DNA of 64,000 bases, taken from NCBI RefSeq assembly GCF_047675955.1, contig NC_132918.1, forward strand, positions 85,699,139-85,763,138, given 5' to 3'. Below, one piece after another: positions 34,732 to 45,941 of the stretch. How positions within the stretch are numbered: the first letter of the stretch is position 1; every line of letters begins with the position of its first letter. This DNA comes from Chlorocebus sabaeus (taxonomy: Eukaryota > Chordata > Mammalia > Primates > Cercopithecidae). The position numbers and the translations under genes were made by a program. The notes below the pieces were generated by a model. It ran no database searches, had not been told where the DNA came from, and saw nothing but the letters and a program-made list of their open reading frames with translations.

Positions 34732-36027
34732 GTAAGTAACAGAAATTTGACATAAACCTCTTGTACTGTCATCTTTAGAAAATATGTTGGGGAAAATAAA
34801 AGAAAACATATTGATTTGAAAAACCTAAATTAACTGGAAGATTTAAGCCGGCTAACTTTAATTTCAGCCCTTGCTATTAAAAATCTTTCCAAAGATTATT
34901 ATTCTGTTTTCTTGCATTAATTAGTGAGTTGGTCTAAATTAACACTGTCCAAATAGAAATATAATGCGAGCCACTTATCTTCTTAAAATTTCCCAGTGAC
35001 CACATTTGTAAAAGCAAAAAGAAACACGTAAAAATAATGAACTGACTAAATATGTTTATAATACTATTTTTTAGCATGCAATTAATATTAAAAAGTTAAT
35101 GAGATATTTTACAGTCTTTTTTTGGTACTAAAAATGTTCAAAATGTAAAATGTATTCTACTGTATCCTCATAGCACATTTCAATTCAAACCAGCCACATT
35201 TCGGTGAGCAATAGACTCGTGGCTCACGGCTGCTGTATTGGACAGTGCTGATCCACACTCCTTGTACTCAGACAGCGATCTGTGAACCAGCAGCAACATC
35301 ATGTGTAGCTGATTAGAAGAAGAATCTTAGACCTAGCCGCTACTGACTCAGAATCTACATTTAAACCATATATCAAGTGATTCATGTGTACGTTGACATT
35401 TAAAAAGCACGGCTCTAGTGCAAATTTGCCTAGTGGAAAGAATAGAGCATTTAAACATACAAATTCGTAGGTCCACACCGTAAAGATTTGAATTTAGTAG
35501 GCTTATGGAAGAAACACAGAATCGATAGTTTTTAATGAGATGTGATTTTTCTAATTAAGCAACTTTGTGAACGATCGGTCCATTAAATCTAATTATATTT
35601 TTAATTTTAGTTCTTTTCAGATATAAATAATTCAGGCAGTTTCACAAAGTTTTGCTCAATTTGTAATTTTAATGTATTAATGAGTAATATGCTTGGACGG
35701 GAAGTTGAAATTTTCTGTACAGTGTTAATTGCCAGTCCCTATGATTTACCTTCTGGCTTTGTTAATTTACAGTTGAATGGGACAAACCTCACTCTTTTTC
35801 CACTATAAAGCAACCTGTAAGATGAGAGTTGAGGATATATCAGATAACATTCAAAATTATACCTTCAAATAATCATTTTGCCTGGAGACTTGTTGCAAGT
35901 AGAAAATCGCACTGGAATCTGTCTCATAATGAAAATGTCTAATGTGCAGAAGTTAGATATAAGAAAAAAATGTAATGGTATTAAGAAACTTTCCTAATTT
36001 GCATTGTATCCGTGTTCCTTTTACTAG
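34732..36027 (+). other. IL1RAP: IL1RAP intron (1.3 kb)
   Basis: Donor GTAAGT, acceptor TTTTACTAG. Contains one hAT-like transposon remnant; the rest (35,250-36,000) shows nothing nameable. Confidence 0.9.
34943..35247. mobile_element. Non-autonomous hAT-Charlie-like DNA transposon
   Basis: Perfect 10-base terminal inverted repeats cactgtccaa and ttggacagtg bound 305 bases. The interior ('tagaaatataatgcgagccact', 'taatgagatattttacagtc', 'tagcacatttcaattcaaacc') matches my memory of a MER-type Charlie derivative. No transposase frame. An 8-base target duplication is not clear. Confidence 0.75.
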
Positions 36028-36171
36028 ATGGGAAAGAGTATGATATTTATGTATCCTATGCAAGGAATGCTGAAGAAGAAGAATTTGTATTACTGACCCT
36101 CCGTGGAGTTTTGGAGAATGAATTTGGATACAAGCTATGCATCTTTGACCGAGACAGTCTGCCTGGGGGAA
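36028..36171 (+). CDS. IL1RAP: IL1RAP coding exon: first half of the TIR domain (boxes 1 and 2)
   Basis: Exon of 144 bases, phase 1 in and out, acceptor TTTTACTAG, donor GGGGGAA|GTAGGT. It encodes about residues 401-448: DGKEYDIYVSYARNAEEEEF (box 1, YDIYVSYA), then LRGVLENEFGYKLC and IFDRDSLPGG (box 2/BB loop). The BB-loop RDSLPGG is the main contact for TIR-TIR pairing with IL1R1 and MyD88 in this family. This exon is common to both membrane forms; its split A of codon 449 becomes ATT (I) when joined to 38620 or AAT (N) when joined to 45942. The donor has purine-poor agreement with consensus (GTAGGT), a sensible control point for terminal-exon choice. Confidence 0.97.
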
Positions 36172-38619
36172 GTAGGTATTTCAGATGAGTACAAATGATG
36201 CTACCTTGAAAGGCAGAGAGAATCATTAGTTTTGCATTATGGGTGAGAGTCGTGGCACAGCATCTTTGGATATGTAATGTCCGATGCTCTTTGATGTAAC
36301 AGACTCCTCTAGAAATAAAACTACATTGGAAGATGTATACTATTCAACTCAGTTTATGGTATTAAAATATTTTCCCTTGTAATCTTTCAGAGCTGCATGT
36401 CAGAAAAGTGTGGAGGCACAGTGAATTAGAGCTCTATTAAAGGGCCATAGCTTTAAACAGCCTGTTTATTCACATTCAGATTTTTCAGTTTAGGCTAATC
36501 TGCAGTGGTTTGTCTAGAATTGTTTCGATTTGTTTTGTTTTTAGAAAGACAGAGGTTTACTTGGTTTTACTAAAACTGAGTAGCAGAAGAGTGTGTGTCG
36601 AATTTTTCCTTATGCGATTCACTGATAATAATTACGGTATTTTCCTATGGCATTTGCTCTCTTTTTTTCCCCATCACTTTTCTTTTCAAGCAAAATAGTG
36701 CTACTCAAATTCCCCTTTTCCTTGGGTCTGTTTCTTCTTCCTGTCAGCTTATATATTTGAGGGTTACTTTAAAATTTTATAAGAGCCAGTGTAACTAGAA
36801 GGTTTAAAAAAAGAAACAAAGAAATGCTTAAATTCTTGAACGTGTTAAAATAAAAGTACAACTGCTTTTTAGATCCACACAGCAACACACAAAGTAATTT
36901 TTCATTGGTGTCTTTTTAATAAATATATGTTACATTCCCAACCCCACTGTTAAACTTTGTCCTGTTGAATTGCTTGTAATATATCTAATCGTAAGCTTGA
37001 CAAACCTATTTTATTCCTCTAAAATCCTGTTCACATTCATCATTTAACAGGTTTTTAAAAATATTTTTTGGATAATTGAGATAGACTTGAAATTTTATTC
37101 TCATTTCGATTTAGTTGGATCAGTTATTTTATCTTCCCAGTCATCATCCAAAAGTCCATCATAAGACATTTCTTTCAGTATAATTTTTCTAGGAAGTTAT
37201 GACTTAATTATACAGTTAAAGGATAAATTCCACTCATTCTAATGCTTAATTTCCCCAATCATTCATTCACCCATTTGTTTGTTCATACAGCCGTTCAATA
37301 AATTCTTATCTACCATGGAACTGGGTAAGACCGTCCAATAGGGGTTGATAATTCTTTAAAGAATTCACATTCTACATGATTACTCTAAATCTTGCTTTTG
37401 TTAATTAGCTTTTGCACCCTTTTTTATTCTCCCTGCTGCTCTTACCCAATCTCTCTTCCCATGCTTACACATGCTCAGCCTCCAGTGCCACTGCTTGGAA
37501 CACACAATCATTCCTGGATTCTCCTCCAGGCAGTGCATGCTAGATTTTAATTGCAAGACTTTCCCTACTGTTTCTGAGCCTGAGAAGATTAAGGGGCAAA
37601 ATGACTTCATGAAGGAATATAGCAAGACATGATATAAGTTTCCACAATACTAGTAAGTTACCTAGAGTTGGCAACCATCTGAAACGCAGGTAAAGGACTA
37701 TGCAATCCTGGATAAGCAACTGTGAGGAGATGGATTGGTTCCGAGAATTTAGTGACAGGAACTAATCAGGGCCCTTGACAGCAGAATAAAATTACATTGC
37801 ATGTCCATTTTTCCTGCTTTTTCTTATTTTTTCCTTGAAGAAAGCATTTGCCTGTTAGTGCAAGTAGACACATCATCTAGCAGCTGCCGAAACACAAGGC
37901 TTTATAGTAATGATAGGAGTTTGAGGAGAAAGATCCAGCGATTAATTTAGGCTCCAGAGCAGGAAAAAGTAGAAAGCCAACCTGAAGATGTGTTACCAGC
38001 CAAAATGTCATTCAGTTGGCTAGATTTTTTTACGCTTCTATTCCAAAGACAGTGATATTAGAATCAGAGAGGTATCCAACAATAGAGAGGGACTTTCAGA
38101 AGATGAAGGTCCTTCCCTCTGTTGTCTTGTCCTAGCAAAAAATAAAATTCTATTGTTTTGATTATATAACATATATCTTTTTGAATGTCCATTTGGTTCT
38201 AGAGAGTTTATGCATGGGTTTCTTTGGGGAAGAAAGGGCTCATGAGCTGATGTGACTAGACCATAAGGAGCCACAAACATTGAAGAAACTGATTTCAGTA
38301 TAATGTGTCTCCTTCTTGTGTCTCAAGTATTGCTTTTGAAGATCAAGGTCACAACAATACACTACCTTTTGGCTTCATGCCTGTTTGGAATTCTTTTTAG
38401 AAATATGTGTATATGGTTTCTGGTTTCCCTGAAGACAGTGGTATTTAATGGACAGAGTTTGCAGGTATAAGGATTAAGTTGTTCAAATTTTTGCTGGTAA
38501 AAAGTTTCACCTCAGTTCTTAGGCTGGTACCCTAAGTTCCCTACATTTATTCCTCACACCCCAATGCTTTTGGGGAGTTTTTGGCCAACACTAATCCCCA
38601 TGGTTGTTTTCTTTCCCAG
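36172..38619 (+). other. IL1RAP: IL1RAP intron before canonical terminal exon (2.4 kb)
   Basis: Donor GTAGGT, acceptor GTTTTCTTTCCCAG. I see no Alu or L1 in it and no RNA gene: a repeat-poor interval, in contrast with the other long introns. Confidence 0.9.
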
Positions 38620-38987
38620 TTGTCACAGATGAGACCTTGAGCTTCATTCAGAAAAGCAGACGCCTCCTGGTTGTTCTAAGCCCCAACTACGTGCTCCAGG
38701 GAACCCAAGCCCTGCTGGAGCTCAAGGCTGGCCTAGAAAATATGGCCTCTCAGGGCAACATCAACGTCATTTTAGTGCAGTACAAAGCTGTGAAGGAAAC
38801 GAAGGTGAAAGAGCTGAAGAGGGCTAAGACGGTGCTCACGGTCATTAAATGGAAAGGGGAAAAATCCAAGTATCCACAGGGCAGGTTCTGGAAGCAGCTG
38901 CAGGTGGCCATGCCAGTGAAGAAAAGTCCCAGGCGGTCTAGCAGTGATGAGCAGGGCCTCTCGTATTCATCTCTGAAAAATGTATGA
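38620..38987 (+). CDS. IL1RAP: IL1RAP canonical terminal exon: second half of TIR, stop
   Basis: Terminal coding exon of 368 bases ending TGA at 38985-38987. It encodes about residues 449-570: IVTDETLSFIQKSRRLLVVL, SPNYVLQGTQALLELKAGLE, the NINVILVQYKAVKETKVKEL strand-helix, IKWKGEKSKYPQ, then box 3 as GRFWKQLQVAMP. The tail is KKSPRRSSSDEQGLSYSSLKNV. With the preceding exon this completes the TIR domain that recruits MyD88 and IRAKs to NF-kB and MAPK signalling after IL-1, IL-33 or IL-36 binding. The serine-rich, basic tail may be phosphorylated. One residue (MASQGN) differs from the R I recall in human. Total length, if the upstream exons match human, is 570. Confidence 0.98.
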
Positions 38988-40198
38988 AAGGAATAATGAA
39001 AAGGGTAAAAACAACAAGGGGTACTCCAGGAAGAAAGAGTCCCCCCATTCTTCCTTCGCAGTTTATGGTTTCTTAGGCAAAAATGATGGTCTAAGCCTCC
39101 CACTAGGGATAAATTTAGGGTGACTGTGTGGCTGACTATTCCGCTTCCTCAGGCAATACTAAAGTTTAGAATGATATTATCAACGTTCTGTCACCAGTCT
39201 GTGATGCCACTGTGTTCTTTGCAGGCAAAGACTTGTTCAATGCGACTTTCCCCTTCTACATTGTCTATCCCTGTTTTTATGTCTCTATTCTTTTTAAAAT
39301 CTTAACATATGGAGCAGCCTTTCCTATGAATTTAAATATGCCTTTAAAATAAGTCACTGTTGACAGGGTCATGCGTTTCCGAGTATAGTTTCCTTTTTAT
39401 CTTATTTTTACTCGTCCGTTGAAAAGATAATCAAGGCCTGCATTTGAGCTGAGGATAATGAACTTTTTTCCTCATTCGGCTGTGTAATACATAACCACAG
39501 CAAGACTGACATCCACTTAGGATGATACAAAGCAGTGTAACTGAAAATGTTTCTTTTAATTGATTTAAAGGACTTGTCTTCTATACGACCCTTGCCCTCA
39601 TCTCAGGTAATTTGTGTAATATATGTAAACTTGAAAAATATTTCTTAATTCTTGTTTTTGCTCCAGTCAATTCCTGATTATCTGCAGGTCAACCCACATT
39701 TTTCATTCCTTCTCCCTATCTGCTTATATCGCATTGGTCCTTTAGAGTTTGCAGGTGGCTTCACACTTGGTTGAGTCTGAAAGAAAACCCCTTAATGGTG
39801 CTATAGAGAGGGAGGTAACAGAAAAACTCTTTTAGGGCATTTTTCTGACTCATGAAAAGAACACAGAAAAGGATGTTTGGCAATTTGTCTTTTAAGTCTT
39901 AATCTTGCTAATGTGAATACTGGGAAAGCAGTTTTTTCTCATTTGTTTTTGTTGCTCCATTGTGAAGTGTGGAGGTCAGACTTAGTGACCTTGAGAGTCG
40001 TTTTTGGCATTAATATTCTAAGAGAATTAACTGTATTTCCTGTCATCTACTCACTAGTGCAGGAAATACGCTTGCTCCAAATAAGTCAGTATGAAAAGTC
40101 ACTGTCAATGAAAGTTGTTTTGTTTGTTTTCAGTAATATTTTGCTGTTTTTAAGACTTGGAAAACTAAGTGCAGAGTTTACAGAGTGGTAAATATCTA

Positions 40199-40402
40199 TG
40201 TTACATGTAGATTATACATATATACACACATGTGTATATGAGATATATATCTTATATCTCTACAAACACAAATTATATATATATGCATATCCACACACAT
40301 ACATCACATATATCTGTGTATATAAATCCACATGCACATGAAATATATATATACATATATATAATTTGTGTGTGTGTATGTGTGTATGTGTATGTATATG
40401 AC
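40199..40402 (+). repeat. IL1RAP: AT/TG/CA-rich low-complexity tract in the 3' UTR
   Basis: About 200 bases of ATATAC, CACATG, GTGTATG and ATATAT words, with local self-complementary pieces such as tatacacacatgtgtata and gagatatatatcttatatctc. In the mRNA this gives UA/UG-rich stretches able to fold and to bind UGU- or AU-reading proteins (inference). Confidence 0.8.
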
Positions 40403-41805
40403 TTTAAATAGCTATGGGTACAATATTAAAAGCCACTGGAACTCTTGTCCAGTTTTTAAATTATGTTTTCACTACAATGTTTTTGTGTCAGTGTTTTCTG
40501 TACATATTATTTGTTAATTCACAGCTCACAGAGTGGTAGTTGTCATAGTTCTTGCCTTCCCTAAGTTTATATGAATAACTTAACTATTGCTACAGTTTTT
40601 CTGGGTTGCAGTGGAATCTGCTGTGCACAGAGCCTCCATGGTCACTGCTAAGCAGTAGCCGGCCATCGGGCATTCATTGATTTCCTACTCTATTCCCAGC
40701 AGACACATTTAGAAACTAAACTGTGTTCATCTCAGTGCTCAACTATTTGAACTGTTGAGTGATAAAGGAAACAAATATAACTGTAAATGAGTCTTGGTAT
40801 CCTGTGAAACACAATAATTCATAATTTAAGAAAGCCCTTATCCCAGTAGCATGAATGTTGATGAACGAATGTAAAATTATATCCTATATTTAAGTGCCCT
40901 TCATCACTATTGAAGTTCATAATAAATCATTTCCCTATATAAGTGTTATTGATTATTTTAAATTGAAAAAAGTTTCACTTGGATGAAAAAAGTAGAAAAG
41001 TAGGTCATTCTTGGATCTACTTTTTTTAGCCTTATTAATATTTTTCCTTATTAGAAACCATAATTACTCCCTCTATTAACCCTTCACTTACTAGACCAGA
41101 AAAGAGCTTATTCCAGATCAGCTTTGAATATCAATTCTTACATAAGCTTTAGGCAAACAGGGAATAGTCTAGTCACCAAAGGACGATTCTCTTGCCAATG
41201 CTGCATTCCTTTTGCACTTTTGGTTTCCATATTTATCCCAAATGCTGTTGGGCACCTCTAGAAATGCCTTGATGTTTTTTCTATTTATATTCCTGCCTTT
41301 GGTACTTAATTTTACAAATGCTGTAATATAAAGCATATCAAGTTTAAGTGATATGTATCATTGCAAGAGAATTTGTTTCAAGATTTTTTTTAATGTTCCA
41401 GAAGATGGCCAATAGAGAACATTTGAGGGAAATGGGGAAACATACTTGTAATTTAGAGAACAAGAACAAAACATGTCTCACATTTTTTTTAAAAAAACTT
41501 AATAGTTTTCAATAGATGCTATAAGGACCTTCCATGCCCAGGTTAACAAAGAACTGTGATATGTAGAGTATCTAATTACAAAATCATACAACATTTGTTT
41601 AATTCTCTTCTGTATTGTAACTTAGATGATTCCCAAGGATTCTAATAAAAAATCACTCCATTGTATTGGGAAACAAAAACATCATTCGTTAATTACTTAT
41701 TTTCTTTCCATAGGTTTTAATATTTTGAGAGTGTCTTTTTTATTTCATTCATGAACTTTTGTATTTTTCATTTTTCATTTGATTTGTAAATTTACTTATG
41801 TTAAA

Positions 41806-41811
41806 AATAAA
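41806..41811 (+). terminator. IL1RAP: Candidate main polyadenylation signal of canonical IL1RAP
   Basis: AATAAA with a T/GT-rich downstream element within 20-60 bases; last such signal before sequence changes to a microsatellite-bearing intron. Proximal alternatives are 40921-40926 and 41644-41649. Confidence 0.6.
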
Positions 41812-42065
41812 CCATTTATTTTCAGCTTTGAATTTTATTTTGTGCACGTGTTTTATGTCTTTATTTTCACATTTGGTCATAAATGAAAACAGAAAGAATT
41901 GATTATTATACTCACAAAGAAATATGAGTCACATTAGTTAAGTTTCATTCTGAGATAAATCTGAGCAAAATGGGAACTTCATATCAAGAACATTTTCTTT
42001 ACATGTAAGTAAAAGTTACTTAAGTAAAATGAATTGCTCCAGAATACTAGGACATATTTTGTGGG

Positions 42066-42225
42066 TATATATGTGTTTATGTGTGTATATGTATGTGTAT
42101 GTGTATGTGTATGTGCATGTGTATGTGTATGTGTATGTGTATGTGCATGTGCAGAGAGACAGAAAGACCGTCAGAAAGACGGAGAGATACGGAGAGACAG
42201 AGAAAAAGGAGAGAAAGATTATTTT
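42066..42225 (+). repeat. Compound microsatellite: (TATG/TG)n then purine-rich (GAGA/AGAC) block
   Basis: About 87 bases of TGTATG/TGTGCATG repeats pass directly into about 70 bases of AGAGAGAC/AGAAAGAC purine repeats. Both are slippage-prone; the TG part can adopt Z-DNA. Confidence 0.9.
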
Positions 42226-42516
42226 AAAACAAAGGAAAACAAGCTTATTCCTTTTTACTCAACTTGGAACTTAGGTAGCTTACAGGAATCTTTTTCGTCT
42301 AATAGGCTTTAATGCAATCCCATGGTAGTTGCTTTGGAAATAGATAAAATAAAAATAATGTCATGACTTCAATTAATTGATGATCATTTGAATCAAAGAT
42401 GCATTTCTGTCACAAATTTTGAATAAATCAGTGATATTTGGAAACATATTTTATTTTCAGTTAGTAATACAAGTCCATAGTGATACGAATGCCTTTTTGC
42501 TTTTAAAAAAATCCCT

Positions 42517-42804
42517 GGCCAGGCGCATTGGCTCACGCTGTAATCCCAGCACTTTGGGAGGCAGAGGTGGACGGATCAAGAGGTCAGGAGATCGAGACCA
42601 TCCTGGTCAACATGTTGAAACCCTGTCTGTACTAAAATACAAAAAATTAACCAGGCATTATGGTGTGCGCCTGTAGTCCCAGCTACTTGGGAGGCTAAGG
42701 CAGGGGAATCACTTGAACCTGGGAGGCGGAGATTGCAGTGAGCTGAGATTGCACCACTGTACTGCAGCCTGGTGACAAAGCGAGACTTCAGGAAAAAAAA
42801 AAAA
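42517..42804 (+). mobile_element. Alu, full length, sense
   Basis: Starts ggccaggcgcattggctc and ends in an A tail, flanked by aaaaaaatcc before and aaaaaatcc after. Moderately diverged. Confidence 0.94.
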
Positions 42805-43359
42805 TCCTATTTGTTCATTTTACTGAGCCCCATAACATACTCAGAATTGGTTAGCTTAGTAAAAATTTTTCTACTGAAGAATTAATTTTCCTCTTGCAAA
42901 CCAGTCCCGAAAGTGTAGGCTTAGGATCAACAGATCAAAGTTCCAAGGAAACAGATTTCTTCTCAGTTAGAAAATAGCTATAAAGCAGAATTCGACACTG
43001 ATGGAATTCACTATCTTTGGAAATATAGGTCTGCCATTACCAGAGGTATACAAGCAGTTACTTGATACATTTTCATTGAGATTTTGTATATGAGTTTTTT
43101 GCATTGGATAAGTGGTTTTGAGTCTGAAATTGTTTCCAACTCTGAACATGTTAAGTGACCTATTAGAACATACTGGTGACTCTTTGGAAGATTCAACTTC
43201 AGCATTTTGCATATGATCTACCTGGCTGTGATTAACCTTCCTTAAACTCTCAAGATATTTTTTTCCATTATATACTGACGTCACTAGCTCTTTAATGCAA
43301 GTAAATGCACAAAATGGTATGAGAGATGCATTTAGCAGCTAGTCTATGTTATTTCTCTG

Positions 43360-43530
43360 TGATTTATGCAACGTGTACTGTGTGCTAGAAATTTACATGT
43401 AGGCATCTAATTTGTTTATCAGTCCTACAAGTTTATCATATGCATTTTATAGATGGATGAACTAGGACTCAAAAGATATTAAGATAAAAATAGAGATAAA
43501 TGGAGAAAGCAATATTTGAAACCACATCCA
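43360..43530 (-). mobile_element. MIR fragment, antisense
   Basis: 'cgtgtactgtgtgctagaaatttacatgtaggcatct', 'gtttatcatatgcattttatagatggatgaactaggactc' and 'tttgaaaccacatccag' follow MIR in reverse. Confidence 0.65.
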
Positions 43531-44121
43531 GTTTCCAAGTTAAATATTTCCTTTTTTCTATACTTCAAGTTTTAAGAGAGAAAATGAAAGAGACAGAAGT
43601 TTGCTGTTCTTTTATCTACTAATAACTCATCCAGAGGAGAAAAAAAAATTACAGTCCTAGTTTTCTTCTAAGTGAACTCCATGGAAATTATGACTTTTAC
43701 AGGCAAGAGCATTCTTGAGTATTGAAGAGTTCTCAGTCATACAACATGACTTCAAAGCCAATTTGGTACCACAAAAGAAAAGTGATCTCATTATTATATG
43801 GCCATACCTCATTTTTTGAGCCAAATAGAATAAACAGGCTACATTACTACTCCTTCTCCAAGTAAACTTTAGCATTAAAAAATAATAGCTCCTATCTTCA
43901 AATATGAAGTTTTGACAATATGGAAGGTATTTTTTAAATATGCTATAAAGTATACAACTTCCTTTACAGTATCAAGTGAAGATCCTTCAGTATAGCCCAA
44001 GACTTTTCTGAGAAGCATCTTCTACCTTTGTTCCTCATTGTCTAAAATTCCACCACTCTTATCTGCATTTAGCATTGTCTTTTTTCAAATCTAAATGTTC
44101 TTACTTTCTGGATGGAGTACC

Positions 44122-44159
44122 AATAAAAAAATAAAAAAATAAAAATAAAAATAAAAAAA
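44122..44159 (+). repeat. (AAAAAT)n-like simple repeat
   Basis: Four to five AATAAAAA units with varying A runs. Confidence 0.9.
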
Positions 44160-45103
44160 GAGCAACAGACTCAAAAGACATGTTTTAAGAAGATCTGGAA
44201 CAGTGTTGTATTTTAAACAACAATATTCCTATTGGCAAAAACATACATTTTCCTAAGGTGACTATTCTGAAGTGAAACATCACATCACACGCACACACAC
44301 ATTTGCATGAATTCTCTTTGTTGACAAGCTAGCCATGTTGCCTTAAGGTTATTTCACATTTCTCAGGAGCCGGGAGAAGCAGTAGACGTCCCACTTTCGT
44401 ATTCTCTGATTTATGGGAGGCAGCCTCATAAGATTCTCAGTAGGACTAGAGGGGACCGAGGAGTTACTAAAACACATGCACATGTGCACACACTCATACA
44501 CACAGAAGGATTTTAATGATAAGTGAGAATTTTTATTTATCTCTTAAGAATGAATGAAACAAAATGTCTCTAAAAACATTTTTGCACTCTTGGTTAAACC
44601 AATCAAAAGTTCTCAAAACTTGAGCACATGTCTCTCCAATTTCCCTTCAAATTCATGTTAAATCCACTGATTGAAAGACAAACAAACAAAAAACCAATAA
44701 TCTGTAAGAAGCACAGCTCCCTTATTCCCTGTCAAGTTCACAATGACCAATGCAAACTTTCAGTCTGTCTTCAAAGGCTGAAAGTCTCTCCATTACTGTT
44801 TCATCCCTAGACCAAAAGCAGAGGTGTTCACCCTCACAGTGTGACTCTGGCACATGTTTTCAAAGTTATAAATGGCTAGGATTTACGATTCAATTTTGAA
44901 TTTTTTTCTTTCAGGATATGGCATGTTCTAAGCTCCTGAATCTCATAGTGAGTTAAGCATTACATTTATTTGAAGAACTTTCCCTTGGAATCTGTCCAAA
45001 TCCACCTTGATAACATTAGAATTGAATGGTTTGCCAGAAGTCTTAGCTGCTTGACAAATTCTTACCCATTGTCATTGTTTTTGCCCCTTTAATTCCAATT
45101 CTT

Positions 45104-45130
45104 CACACACACACACACACACAGAGAGAG
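45104..45130 (+). repeat. (AC)10 microsatellite followed by GA repeats
   Basis: Uninterrupted AC dinucleotides passing into agagagag. Confidence 0.93.
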
Positions 45131-45622
45131 AAAGAATTTAATTGATAACAAGATAAATACTATGAACCACTATGAACTGTCTGATGTTGTGTCCAAAAAT
45201 GTTAAGTATCAAAGGGTGTAACTGAGAATCTTAGGAGGTGATAAGTCTTATTGCTCTTTGCTGATCAGACTATGTCAGGAGCATTATGTTCACTCCTGTT
45301 CATAATACTACTCTTAGGAGACACATCTATAAACTGAACATTATCCAGAGGAAAATGGTAAACATGCAGAGGAAATGTTAGACCATGCCATTTATGGAAT
45401 AAGAGAAATATCCTGAAAATATTTAATCTAGACATAAGAAGAAAATACTACAATGATATAAAAATAGTTATCAAATATTTTAAACATTTAAAGACTCAAG
45501 ATCTGACCACCAGATAAAATTTGCAAGGAAGAAGATATCAAAACAAGAAATAATTTGTAAACGGAGCTGAAATGACTTGCTTTTGAGGGTGGTTAATATT
45601 CTGATGGTAGTTAATTGCCCAC

Positions 45623-45660
45623 CGTGTGTGTGTGTGTGTGTGTGTGCACACGTGTGTGTG
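45623..45660 (+). repeat. (GT)n microsatellite with short CAC interruption
   Basis: About 11 GT units, gcacac, then further gtgtgtgtg. Lies 280 bases before the b-exon acceptor; intronic GT repeats can influence nearby splicing (general knowledge, not shown here). Confidence 0.92.
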
Positions 45661-45941
45661 TTTTAAGAAAGACATTCAAGAAGGAGACTACTGCAATGAG
45701 GGTTTTGCAGTAGGAGAGAGAGACTGAGCTCAACTACCATACCATCTTTGAAGGCAGTAAATTCTTAGCAACCATTGGTAAGAGTGGTGCAGAATTTTTT
45801 GACTGGGTAAATTATTCAGCACTGAGATTCTGTCGTCTCAGGTGTTTGTTCACTGCCTGTCCTCTGGAAGATGGACAATAACGAACTGAAATATATGTAA
45901 GTTTTCACTATACATTATCCTGTATTTCCATTTTTCTATAG

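Larger units (their letters stand above)
38988..41835 (+). other. IL1RAP: 3' UTR of canonical IL1RAP mRNA (also intron sequence for IL-1RAcPb)
   Basis: Non-coding sequence after the TGA. Candidate polyadenylation signals are AATAAA at 40921, 41644 and 41806; the last is followed by T- and GT-rich sequence (ttttattttgtgcacgtgttttatgtc), the best downstream element, so the main end is placed near 41835. This length (about 2.8 kb) agrees with my general memory of the human transcript. Contains no Alu. Includes an AU/GU-repeat segment listed separately. Confidence 0.65.
41836..45941 (+). other. IL1RAP: Sequence between the two alternative 3' ends (IL-1RAcPb intron only)
   Basis: Part of the 9.8 kb intron 36172-45941 used by the b form. 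Holds a compound microsatellite, one Alu, a MIR and further simple repeats. Intervals 42,830-43,330, 43,560-44,120 and 45,130-45,620 show nothing nameable. Confidence 0.85.

Noticed and set aside
38750..39103. 117-codon antisense open frame over the canonical terminal exon
   Set aside because: Shadow of the TIR coding exon; no splice or start context and no known similarity.
45104..45130. CRISPR-like or regulatory tandem array
   Set aside because: Only dinucleotide and short simple repeats occur here and elsewhere; no spaced direct repeats of 24-40 bases exist in this eukaryotic window.
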